A stretch of 64,000 nucleotides of DNA. Source: Axinella damicornis. Taxonomy: Eukaryota; Porifera; Demospongiae; Axinellida; Axinellidae. Positions 1 to 13,100 of the stretch are shown here, piece after piece. The DNA lies in the NCBI GenBank assembly GCA_963931865.1, contig OZ007518.1:2264752-2328751 (forward strand), written 5' to 3'. The notes under the pieces are model-generated. The model was not told the origin of the DNA. It saw nothing but the letters and a program-made list of their open reading frames with translations, and did no database searches. The position numbers were made by a program, and so were the translations under genes. The stretch's first letter is position 1, and each line of letters opens with the position of its first letter.

Positions 1-1002
1 GAATTTGGTGTTTTTAATTTTCATCGATATGCAGTATCGACAAAATTATAATTACGGTGAAAATTTCCCGATCTACAGTACTGACCCATGTGTTGTTCTC
101 AGGATGGTATGTACAGACAGCCCACTAGATAAGTAGGTATGAGTGTTAGTAGGTGAAGGTTTCGTCCTTCCAAACGAATTGCCCCTCACGAAGATTCTCA
201 TACAGCGTCATGATCATTCCCATGTACTGACACTTATGGACTGATACTCAACCTGGTGGCAAACTTGTGAGCGCTGTAATAGTTTTTGTCTTCCCTTTGG
301 CTGCCATTGCTTGCTTTGACATCATGTGACATGTGCATTAATTAGGACAAGTCATAAAGCAGCCACTTACGCAACTGTGAAAGTTATGCACCATGAGAAT
401 ATAGTGTCTCCACAAATGTTAACGGGCCATGGTACATATACACTCATGTTGTTGTGAGCACTGTAATAGCTTTTGTCTTCCTTCCTTTGGCTTGCCTAGT
501 ATAGCTATATCACCAACCAAATAGCTAAATATTTAGAAACAGGCATTTCGGCTACTATACAGTGGCCCTCATCAGTTGCTTTGCTGTCATGTGACATGTG
601 CATTAATTAGGATGAGTCATAAGCCAGCCGTCTACACAACTGAAAGGATGACAATGTAGTGTCTCCTCGAAAATGTTAACGACACATGGTAGGCCACAGT
701 ACACATACGTTTGTGCTAATCTTGTCCTCATTGTGTATTCAGAATGGCACTAGCTATTTCAGACACTGAAGAGAAGCTTGGTGATTCATAACATATACTA
801 CTAGGAGGTTGATAGGCTCTCTATGCATCATACACTAAATAGACGTGTCATAATTAGTTTCAGTCAACTGTCATGGTATGCACTGTGTGAGTTGTACACC
901 AGTACCCAACATGCATTGCAAGCAGGGAGGTCAGTCCCTGCACTCCTCTTTTCTGTGAGAGGCCTCCCCCTAATTTCTCTAGCTAATGACAACTATTCCC
1001 AC

Positions 1003-1101
1003 CTCTGTCTGAAGGTTGACATCCGCCTTTGCTATGAGCAGACGATCCACAATTTCACCATGGTTCTTCTGACACGCGATGTGTAGAGGAGACACGCCAT
1101 C
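1003..1101 (-). CDS. Ankyrin repeat exon, 33 codons
   Basis: Exactly 99 nt, phase 0. It encodes DGVSPLHIACQKNHGEIVDR and LLIAKADVNLQ. Acceptor CCAG and donor GAG|GTGGGA are intact. This is the last exon of the series inside the window; the gene presumably continues to the left. Confidence 0.76.
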
Positions 1102-4100
1102 CTGGAAGTGAGGAATGGTATAGCTCATGAAGTGTACATGCAGATGAACCAGGCCAACTAGTTCCTGCTACTACATGAGTGATGGACTACCATATACATC
1201 AGCCGGTTCACACGGTGTACAAGCTAATCTGGATTGACTGACAGTTCCTAGTCTGGGTTCACTTGTGGATGTGGGTTGGCATTAGGCAGCTATGAATACT
1301 GAACTAGGGAACAGTCAGCCAGCACTTAGTGAACTTCAAATAGGAATTTACATTGGAGCCAATTAATTAACCTTGATGGGAATCTGTGCTGTGTAAATTG
1401 GGCTATAAGTAGTTCAACTGCTGGAATCTGATGCATTAATTTTAAGGCATCACTCTGGGTCATTAGTTTATAGTTTGGAGCAGGGATTAATGGGATGGTG
1501 GAGTGAGTGACTCACTAGGGGCAACCTTGGTCAGCTGATGGGTGCCCAGGCAAAGGCACATTGTTATAGGACCAGTGCCGCAAGAGCAACAGCAGGTATG
1601 CAGCATGTGACTTCTAGTCAGTTGTGGAACAGACAATGAAATGAGAAAGCAATTTCCCAGCAGTGCTCAAACAACCCATAACATACTCATTTGCTGCTCC
1701 TTTTGCACGTGCAACTTCAATTTCAGGTGTATTATCCACATGTCATATCCTAAAAGAGTGTACGAGTCGTGACTTGCTTCGACAGCAGACCTAGCAGCTA
1801 GTAGATACTTCCAATACTGCATACCTTTAGTCCAAGATTGTTGGGGGAAATTTTCAGCATGAAAGCTGTTTGCGGCATATAATTATTTAGGCAACACCAA
1901 ACAGATGGCAAACTTAGCCGAATTTCCTATACAGTATTCTAGCTGTCCAATGCACTCACATTAGATTTACTCTGAGACAATTATGCAGCACAGGCATCTT
2001 GTAAGTCTTCCACAGAAATATACTGAGGAGAGCTGTCAGTGTAATTGTCAACATTGTGTCAACACTAATTGGCATCCCACTGAGAGCATCCCACATAGGT
2101 TTTTAAACCACACAAGTGTTTCACTACACCAGTATACACCCAGGGTGGAATCTACGTGTAGTGTTCCAAAATCCCATGTGTAACAGTCTTGTATATGTAA
2201 GTCATTCCCACCTTCTGTTGAAGGTTGACATCCGCCTTTGCTATGAGCAGACAATCCACGATTTCACCATGGTTATTCTGACAAGCAACATAGAGGGGGG
2301 ATGCACCAGTCTGGAAGTGAAGAAAGGTACAGCTCATGAAGTGTACATGCAGCTACCATATACATCAGCTGGTTTATATGATCTGTAGTTAACTCAATTC
2401 ATAATCTGGGTTCACTTCTGGATGTGGGTTGGCATTACATAGGTAGCTATGAAATAGCACTTGAACTAAGTAGGTTGGAAATAAGAGCTTACATTATGGC
2501 TAAATAAGAAATTTGGAATAGAAGTACAGTTGGGCTGTAAGTAGTTCAACTGCTGTCTACTTCACAGAAGTCTAGTAATAACGAGAGTTGGATATTTCTG
2601 TAGAAAATCTCATGTATGAATTTTGTGAGGCATAACTGCCGGTGCTCTGTTTACAGATTCACTCATAGCAGTGGATACTTAACATGATAACCACATTCAA
2701 CTATTACGTCATGGTAATGACTGATTAGATTGGAGCAGGGACTAATGTGGATGGGTGGATGGTGGAGTGAGATTGATTGACTAGGGGGTACCCACGGCAG
2801 AATAGTACCTACCATGTGCTAGTCAGCTGAAGGGTGCCTAGGCAAAGGCACATAATCATAGGACAAGCACCGCAAGAGCAACAGGCTTGTAGGCACCACC
2901 TTCCATTGAAGGTTGACATCTGCGTTTGCCTTGACCAGATGACCACAACACACAACACTTTCTCTCAACAGTATTCCATTACAGTATATGAACCTCCATG
3001 ATGCAATGGATGGGAATAGCGCTTAGTGGGTGTGGTTATAATGAACGCAACTTGATGCTGAACAAGTGAATGCTAGCAAGCTGTCCCCAGTATTAATGTG
3101 GACATTTCCACAGCCTATTGTAATGAGCAAAGGTGGTCCATACCTCTTCAAACAGCAGTTTCCTTCTCGCTGGGAGCTCACTAGCTGGAAATGTGGTAAC
3201 TTGTGAAGCAAACGAGAGCACAAAGCAGCGGTGTAACAACTGAGGGAGGGGCTAAGATTGCAAATGCATGCGCACTGGCACTAGTCGCACAATAATTGTG
3301 CAGAAACTCATGGTCGAGCCCTTCTGTCTTCTTTTTGACCTCCACTGTTCAAGCGCCCAATTCAACAATCCAGAACAGCTCTCAAGAACAGATTCTTACT
3401 ACAGCATTGTGATCATTCCCGTGTAGTGACACTTATGTACTGAAACTCAACCTGGTGGCAAACTTGTGAGCGCTGTAATAGTCCCTTTGGCTGCCATTGC
3501 TTGCTTTCAAATTGACATCACGTGACGTGTGCATTAATTGGGACGAGTCCTAAGACAGCCACCTACACAACTATGAAAGTTATGCACCACGAAATATAGT
3601 GTCTCCACGCATGTTAACGTCACATGGTAGGCCATGGTACGTATATGCTCATGTTAATCTTGTCCTTGTTTGTTTTCATTCTAATTACATAGAATGGCTT
3701 TGTATGACCACTTTAGAAGGTAGCATGGACACTGAAGAGAAGCTTGGTGATTCATAACTAGGTGGTTGGTAGGTCTCTCTAGAGTGCTCTGTGTCAGTAT
3801 TGTTCCAAAGCATCATACACTAAATAAACTTGTCATATAGTTTCAGTCAACTGTCATGGTATGCACTGTGTGAGTGTACACCAGTACCCAACATGCATTG
3901 CAAGCAGGGAAGTCAGTCTCCGCACTCCTCCTTTCTGGGAGAGCCCCCCCCCTCATTTCTTTAGCTAATGACTGCGTCTTGGTAACTATTCCCACCTCTG
4001 TCTGAAGGTTGACATCTGCCTCTGCTATGAGCAGGCGATCCACGATTTCACCATGGTTCTCCTGACACGCCACATAGAGGGGAGATGTGCCATCCTGGAA

Positions 4101-7100
4101 GTGAGGAATGGTACGTATAGCTCATGAAGTGTACATGCAGATGAACCAGCCAACTAGTTCCTGCTACTACATGAGTGATGGACTACCATATACATCAGCC
4201 GGTTCACATGGTGCACAAGCTAATCTGGATTGACTGTCAGTTCCTAGTCTTGTGGATGTGGGTTGGCATTAGGCAGCTATGAATACTGAACTAGGGACTT
4301 ACAGGGTGAACCTCTAATAGGAATTTACATTGGAGCCAATTAATTAACCCTGATGGGAATCTGTGCTGTGTAAATTGGGCTATAGGTAGTTCAACTTCTG
4401 GAATCTGATGCATTAATTTTAAGGCATCACTCTGGGTCATTAGTTTTAGTTTGGAGCAGGGATTAAAGGGATGGTGGAGTGAGTGACTCGCTAGGGGTAA
4501 CCTTGGTCAGCTGATGGGTGCCCAGGCAAAGGCACATTGTTATAGGACAAGTGCCACAAGAGCAACAGCAGGTATGCAGCATGTGACTTCTAGTCAGTTG
4601 TGGAACAGACGATGAAATGAGAAAGCAATTTCCCAGCAGTGCTCAAACAACCCATAACATACTCATTTGCTGCTCCTTTTGCACGTGCGACTTCAATTTC
4701 AGGTGTAATATCCACATGTCATGATCATATCCTAAAAGAGTGTACGAGTCGTGACTTGCTTCGACAGCAGACCTAGCAGCTTGTAAAAACTTCCAATACT
4801 GCATACCTTTATTCCAAGATTGTTGGGCAAAATTTCAGCACGAAAACTGTTCCCGGCATATACTATTTAGGCCACACCAAACAGATGGCAATTAAACTTG
4901 GCCGAATTTCCTATACAGTATTCTAGCAGTCCCATGCACTCACATTAGATTTACTCTGAGACAATTATGCAGCACAGTAAGTCTTCTACAGAAATATACT
5001 TAGGAGAGCTGTCAGTGTATGTAACTGGATTTTTTCAACATTCACTAATTGAGAGCATCCCACATAGGTTTTTAAACCACACAAGTGTTTCACTACATCA
5101 GTATACACCCAGGGTGGAAGCAAACACTCTACGTGTAGTGTTCCAAAATCCCATGTGTAACAGTGTGGTATATGTAATTCATTCCCACCTTCATTTGAAG
5201 GTTGACATCCGCCTTTGCTATGAGCAGACGATCCACGATTTCACCATGGTTATTCTGACAAGCCACAAAGAGGGGGGATGCACCATCCTGGAAGTGAGGA
5301 ATGGTATAGCTCATGAAGTGTACATGCAGATGAACCAGGCCAACTAGTTCCTGCTACTACATGAGTGATGGACTACCATATACATCAGCCGGTTCACATG
5401 GTATACAAGCTAATCTGGATTGACTGACAGTTCCTAGTCTGGGTTCACTTTAGCCTGGTTCCCAGGCCCCGCACAGAAATGAGGAGTGCAGGGACTGACC
5501 TCCCTACTTGCAATGCATGTTGGGCGTGCAGAGGCGTGAAGTGCTGATCTGTCCCCGCAAAGCGCGGAAAATATTTTCGCATGTATTTTTAGTGATGAGG
5601 AAGCACTCTCGTAGCATCCAAATGGCCGTTCTGGGAAAGAAAAAGACCTTGGCTGGTGTGGAGTATCAATGGTGGGCCCAGAACTAGGACGAGAAAGAGA
5701 TGCCATTGCCGAGTCTGTGATATTAATTATAAGGTCGGCTCGAAAAGCCGCCACTGATCACTACCAAATACATCAGTCGGTTCACAATGGCTAATCTGGA
5801 TTGACTGACAGTTCCTAGTCTGGGTTCACTAGTGGATGTGGGTTGGCATTAGGCAGCTATGAATACTGAACTAAGGAACAGCACTTAATTATGATGGAAC
5901 TATGTAAGGAATTTACATTAGAGCCAATTAACCATGATGGGATTAGAACTACACTACACCAGTATATGCCCAGGGTGGAAGCAAACACTCTACATGATGG
6001 TAGTGTTCCAAAATCCCATCGGTAACAGTGTGGTATATGTAAATCATTCCCAAATTTCGTTGAAGGTTGACATCTACATTTGCCTCGAGCAGACGACCCT
6101 CGACACACACACACACCACCTTCTTTCAACAGTATTCCACGGTGCATGTACACATGTTGATACTAGTTCAATCAGTATGGTATGTAGGTCATTCAACATG
6201 CGCATGGTATTTTATTGGGCCGTCTCTATTTGGGACGGAAATGTGGGACTGGACTGTGGGACTGGTCCGACTGAACTCACAGAAAGTTGCGCTTGTCTGA
6301 GTCGTCATTTTGAAGCACCACACAGTACTACACTACAGTATACTACATCATGCACATAAACTGAATTCGTGGCAGGCGATCGACCATGACTTGATATCAG
6401 GCAGTTCCGATAGCCCTTTCTGCCAGTGCATGTGCACCATGAATACTTGCACTGCATCAGCTGTCCGAGTGAAGTGGTGCAAAAATGGGGAGCAGAATTG
6501 ACATTGCTGCTTCGTCCGAGTGAAGTAGTGGGAAAATGGGGAGCAGAACTTGGCAGCATGGAAATAGTTCAAGAAGCTGCTACATTGGCTACATCACTTT
6601 GTGTACATGTGTCGTCCGAAGTCGTCGTCAGATCATGGACAAATTCGCACTTAAACAAAGTTGATTACTTGGGTTATGGTAGGCCACGGCAGGCTTTCTA
6701 CATGGCGACAGCTGTGTTGCTAAACCTCGCGTACTCAATATGCTAATATCAATGAATATTTCCTGTGCCGTTCTGCGATTCCCTGTGTTCTGGCTTCCAG
6801 AAATGACGAGCACAACTTTCTGTGAGTGCAGTCCCTCAGTCCAGTCCCATAGTCCAGTCCTACAGTCCAGTCCCGAGTCCAATCCATCGAATAGAGACGG
6901 CAATGTTTTGGGGTGGTCCAAAAACTTATACCAGAGCGATTTGACAAAACAGTGTAAAGCCAGAGAAAGACGTGCTTCCCCTCGAATATAGACTATGCAC
7001 TTGACAGATTCACTGCTTGGGCATCCAAGTCACACGAAACTACCAATTCTTCCATGAGCAGCCATGATCATTACTAAACGACAGATATGATGGTTATATA

Positions 7101-10100
7101 CCTGCACACTTCCTCACATCATCAAACCAGGGAGATGACACGGTGCTGTTTGGAATTCCTGGAAATGATGCACACCCACAGTGCCCTTTCCCATATTCCG
7201 GAATGAGATGACTTGCCACATCAAACTGATGGATGGACGAGACCCATGTTCTTAAAGCACAGTTCAGTTGTAATGTTTTGATGTGAGTCACACAGTACAT
7301 CCAACAGGATGGCTATGCCTCATACTTGCCTGTGGTTTGTGCCAGTGAGCCTCAGGCATTGTATGGTAAGTACATACAGCACTTGTATAGTGGCCAGTGT
7401 GCATGCTATCAGTGTAGTGACATAGTATGTACCAAATTAGTAGTAAATACAACCGTTGACAACGAAACAGGTAATTTTAGCTGCTTCAGACTCTCCAGCT
7501 TGGTGCCTTGTTCCAAAGCTCTTGTGTGGGGCAGAGCCTGACACACTGTTTGAGCATGCTCAGTTTCCCCAGGAATTCTGGGAACTGGAAACTAGTGGAT
7601 ACTATAACATTCCTTGTATCATCATAGCCTCGTTCCCTGGGCCATTCCCACTGCCAGTATTGTATGCAAATACAGCCAGGGAAGGCCTGGGATAAAATAC
7701 ATGTATCATGTGAGTGACATCAATCACAGCCACCAGGGAGCAATAGTTTATGTTGCCTTGCTAACGCTCCACAAAGCTGAATGGAACTTCAAGAAAAGGC
7801 TTCAAGATTCTTCGGAGGGATGCCAGATCGATGCCAAGCCATCAACAGCACCAAACGGTAGCCGTACTTGGTGACCAGCGTGTTTCTGCTTCTGAGCGCA
7901 AGTGGCTGGAACAACGTCTCACTGGTATGGCTGTTCCAAGGGCTGTAGAGTTCAGTGTTCGTATTATAGCATAGATCAGCAGCATATATGCAATAAACTA
8001 TTGCTCATTGTTCAGAACATGGGCGAAATGCATCCTTGCAGTCGTGCCTCCCCCCCCCCCCCGGCTAGTGAACATTGACATTACCGACATGAAATTTTAT
8101 CCCCAGCCAAATTTGCGCACTGAAAGCGATCAAATACTGGCAGTGGGAATGGCCTGGGAATGAGGCTAGTATTATCATTTCTTGTAGTAGTGGCTACAAT
8201 CAAAGCGCAGTGTTGTCACAAGGATTCGTCTGTTGCATACCACTGAGTTCTTGCACCTTGGGCATACATGCAACAAAAAGCCATTGATGAGACATTGGGA
8301 CAAGGAGTAAGGTACTCAGGAGCAGATACGCCTGCTGTAGCCCCTGCACAGTAAACAGACCTAAATTGTAATTTGGTCCATTAGCACAGATAACTCACTG
8401 GGAAGCCATATATACCATCCCAGTAAAAATAGCAATGATCACCTACCCGTACAGGCTATCGGATTAATGCGTACCGTGTAGTACTATTATGATGCAGGAT
8501 TACATTGTAAATATAAGGAAGTTTTCATGCACAAAACCTGCGTACCAGGCTCTTTTCTCCACCCCTACACAAGAGACTGGGATCAAGGCTCTGTCACCCT
8601 TTCAGTGTTCAAACACAGGAATTGGAATATGTGGATACAGTGTAAATACTAGATGTATGCATAGACATTTCCTTCAGTGGAGCTCACTCAGACTTGACTT
8701 AAGAAAATATTATATGTACAGAAGATTTCCATTTCATTTCACAATCGTGAAATGAAACCGAAATCTGCAAAAATGGCTGTATGATGTCTGCCACTGCTGT
8801 AACAGGTCACCAGTCACACATCAAATCTCTCTCCACTTTAACACGTGCAATTGGATCAATTCTTGGATAAGAAGCCTCCAAGAGCAAATTAAGTTGTTTC
8901 TCACCCATGTCTGACGGTTGACATCTGCATTTGCTCTGAGTAGGCACTCCACAATGTCACGGTTGCCCTTCCAGCAGGCGATGTACATGGGAGTGACACC
9001 AATCTGAAAAAAAAGGACAGCATAGCATTATACTTTACATACAATACCAGCTGTTTCATGTGAGATTGTTGCCATGACAACACCCACACAATGTACTGGG
9101 CTATTTTGGAGGGTTTACTTCTGTGATCAGTGAAGCACTTGTCTCGTGCCCAGACCCTCTCGTATGTGGGTCTGGGAACGAGACTAGTGAAGCACCTAAC
9201 CTGTGGATCGATATCATTAACCCAAGCACACTGGTCATCATGTGCAGCCTCTCTTGTGCAAACCCCAACTCTATTATATTGACAGCTGCTGTGAAGTAGC
9301 TGCATGATACACGCATTAACATTTTCTCCCTTTCTATAGCCTATTAGAGAAGTAATTTTTATCATCAGATTCGCTGGGTAACATATAGAAATCTGTTTGG
9401 TGCAGTAGGTGCACTCCAACATTCATATTCTATAGCTTATCAATCCCCAAAACTGAAAGCAACCGATGTAGTCATGATGTGTATAGGGCACATTATACTG
9501 AGCCGGTTATGGTGGCTAAGGAGTCCAACAAGCCTTGTTAAATTCCTTTCACTTTTTGACTGTATTTGGAGTAATCCAATATTCCACTTTGGTTGCAGGC
9601 ACTTAATTGACAAGAGCTGCATCCACATATATATATATATACTACAATTGTAAAGTGACTGGAGCAATCAAAATGCAGATCCTCAACAGTTGACCCTGAT
9701 AAGATGAGACATTTGATAGCTACGTTCCAGAAGCCAGAACGCAAGCGTACCAGCATATTACAAGAGCAATATATGTCTCACTTCCAGCAAGCTGATTTGG
9801 CAGACCAGAGAGGAAGCCTACAAACCAAGATGCTAATGACAAGTAAGCTTACGTAGCTGTTACAGTGCTCATCAATGGTACTTGCAAGTACAGACGGACA
9901 GTGAATAGTTGTAGCTCAACCCCTCCTTGGACAAAAGACCATGCTTTCCCCATCACACTAGTGCAGTAGTCACTCTAGTCGCTACATGCACATGTGAAGC
10001 TGCTGAAATGTCTCATTATACCTCTGTACATGTACTATCAAGTTTTCATGACAGTAGAACGGGTAAAGACAAACAATTATTTATTGGTCATGGAGATTTT

Positions 10101-13100
10101 AGCCAATTCGATGGTCCATGTTGTACCTGTGCCAGTCAGGTTTGCCCATACACTGATCACTGGATGCCTGTGTAGGCTACGTTAGTGGGTGTGGTGAACT
10201 TCGAATTCATGAAACGTTTCCATCAAAGTGCATTTTCAAGCAATTCTTGAACGTTTTCTCCTCAAAATAAACCCGCTATACAGTATACAAGTACGTTGTA
10301 CTCCTCTGATATACAAGTGGTGTGTTCTACCGTCAATCTTCTGTCTAGCTGTCCTCAAAGTTAGTTTATAGCAAAGCTCAGGCTGATCCTGATATCGATG
10401 CAAGAAAATAAACTAGTGTTTTTGTCGCTTTTCTTACTACAAGTGACATATATGTAGCCTAGGCCAGGCAAACAGACAACTGCCTGACATTAACGGCTGG
10501 CCTCACCTCAGAGAGAGTGTGGTTGTTCAGCAGCAAGGTAGGCATATACCTTCCCGTAGTATACCAATACATATTGCTAAACCTGGAACACCCAGAGGTG
10601 AACAGTCACCCACTTTTACATGTACAAAGTACAAAAGGAAGTACTTACCCTGGTTGCCACATTGACATTGGTGCCACTGTTTGTCAGCAGGATGGCTGGG
10701 TCAAGTAGACCATAGCAGGAGGCCTCCAACAGCTCCACTTCCTGGGATAGAGATATTGGCAGTACAGGATCACCTGACAATGAAGGTGACCTTTAGTAGG
10801 CCGGATAATTGATGCACTATGTTACACTCCTGGTAGGGGATAAATTGTGCCGCGTAATATAATTAATGTAAATAACTCGTTCGAGTGATAGGAATGGCGT
10901 ACGAAGATTCTGACTACACCTTCATGATCGCTATCATGCACTGTCCCAACGGTACAATTTTGGTGCTGAAACTCACCTTGGTGGTGGAGATACAAGCGCT
11001 TTTGTTGTGCCGTCGGCCGCCATTGCTCTCTTCGACGTTGGTTGCCAGTACAGTCCCACAAAGATTCTGACCACACGGCCGTGATCGCTGTCCTTCACTG
11101 ACGCTTACATGCCGAAACTCACCGTGCTGGCTAAGTTGTGAGTGCTTAATAATGTCTTGTCTTCCTTTTGGTCGCCATTGCTCGCGATCGACTGAGCGTG
11201 GTTGCCACGTGGCATGTGCGTTAATTGGAACGAATTGCGATACTTAGACTGCGCTACGGCGAGTCGCAACCGGGGTTGCAACGCGGCTCTATTCGGTACT
11301 TGAGAGCACTCTAAATAATTTCTGATCTTCCCTATTTATAGCTACATGTATCATGGCACTCACGTCATGTGTGATAATTGGAACGAACTGTCACACTTAG
11401 CTTGTGCTACCGTTTAACCGCGGGCTACCAGGAGTGCGGTTGCCCCTCGTAAGTAAACAGGTTTACACAATACATTACAAATAAGGTAGTTAGGGAGGGT
11501 GTTATTCTTCTAATGAAATCTGATGGAAGTATACCCAACACATGTACATAAACCTGCGGCCATGTATTAGCTAAACTGTTACTGTGGTAAACCTTGATGG
11601 TGGGACACTGGTAGAACCGTCCACCAACAGCAATCCTAGTGACCCTGGTCTCAGCCAAGAATTTGTAGCCACTGAGATCAGTGACAAAGTCCCAGGTACA
11701 TTCTGAAAACTCAGGGATCGTCAGCCAGGAGAGAACCAAAGGTTGCTCCACACATCCAGCAAATATGAAAGCTGCTTTAGGCATCCAATAGAGACCACTA
11801 ACAGCTGTGGTAATTCTCTCATAATCAGAGAGGTCAACCAAGTCCTTGTCAACTTCCACAGAAATGCGAATGGTATTCCGTGAGAAAGTGGCTTGATGTT
11901 GAGGGAGTTGAGCAAATAGAGAATGGTGAAGAGATTGTAACTGTGAAAGTGGAGCACTGTGGACTGACCTGAAGTCTACCACGCTTGGCATTTGTCGTAC
12001 ACAGAGCACTAGGTGACCTTTGCTATTTCTAGCCTCAATGAACTGAGCAAGTTTAGTGGCTGCCATGCTGCAGCCTGACGTTTCTAGGAGAAGGCCCAGC
12101 AGGTCTGGGCTGAGAGGGTTCAAGTGCGGAGCTAGTCGACTGAACAGTTCTTGAACTGTCACAGCATTCTCATAGGAGCGTGGATCAATCAGTGGAACCA
12201 CCTTACCTTCAAGTCGGGGAAAGACTAGTGTGGCTAGAACTTGCTTTAGCTTTGCTAATGCATTGGGGAACTGGTCTAGCAGATCTATAACTTCATGCTT
12301 CAGCTGCTGGAACTGTTGTGACGTTTCTGAGAAGTCTGAGGGAGCAGCAGCTACACACGGAAGAGGGCTGTGTACACTCAGTGTTGATGGGTGTTTGTAG
12401 TCTGTGTAAAAGATCACAAAACACTTTTGGTAGTGTACAGGTACACACATAGTTATCCCCCAGAGTTTAGTGATTAACAGGATGGAATTAAGATATACCA
12501 CCATCCATGTTGTCACTGTAGTACCATGTAACAGGAATGTTGGACAAGATAGCTAGCTATGACTTAGGGATTATTATCCCTGCAATATTTTGTTCAGCAA
12601 CCACCACTCTTTGATCCCATGTACAGCATTTTAGATAAGCAAAGTTACATATACACAATCCCAAATATTTATTCTGGACAAAAGTACATATTTTCACGTA
12701 GTTGCTTGTGCTGTTTGATGAATTGTGCTTGTATGCCTGTCCTAGACTACACACTGCAGACTGCATGCATGGTTCACATTCAGTCTGGCAGAACCATGCA
12801 CTGTCCACATGGTCTCCACGACTCTCGGCTAGCGTGTTCTGCATTGATAAAGTTCCCCATTTTCATGCCAATCCAAACTTAGTAATAATCCATCAAGTAC
12901 TACCTCAACCTAGGAAACAATTCTGCAACCACGTTTACGGCACAAAATTTGTTAGCACTAGCTGATATAGTGAACACTTAGCTAATAAAGCTAGTGAAGA
13001 TCAGCAGTGCCTGCATAGTTCAAGCATCATACTACAAGGTTAATTAGCAGTATCCAGTGGTTGGGAGTCAATGTATACCAAACTTGTAGAGTGTGTACTG

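Larger units (their letters stand above)
187..5420. repeat. Tandem segmental duplication of a ~3 kb ankyrin-exon unit
   Basis: Two near-identical copies: about 187-2400 and 3395-5420. Landmarks recur at near-constant spacing: ankyrin exons 1003/3996 and 2212/5189 (2993 and 2977 bp), and intron text such as GGAACAGACAATGAAATGAG at ~1626 and its near-copy at ~4606. Small indels differ between copies. The unit spans two ankyrin exons, so the duplication added repeats to the protein. Confidence 0.7.

Noticed and set aside
11425..11592. Stop codon at 11425 as the end of the death-fold gene
   Set aside because: The last residues fall in a dispersed repeat also found at 16740-17255, and in-phase ankyrin exons follow, so splicing out before it is more likely. 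The alternative cannot be excluded.
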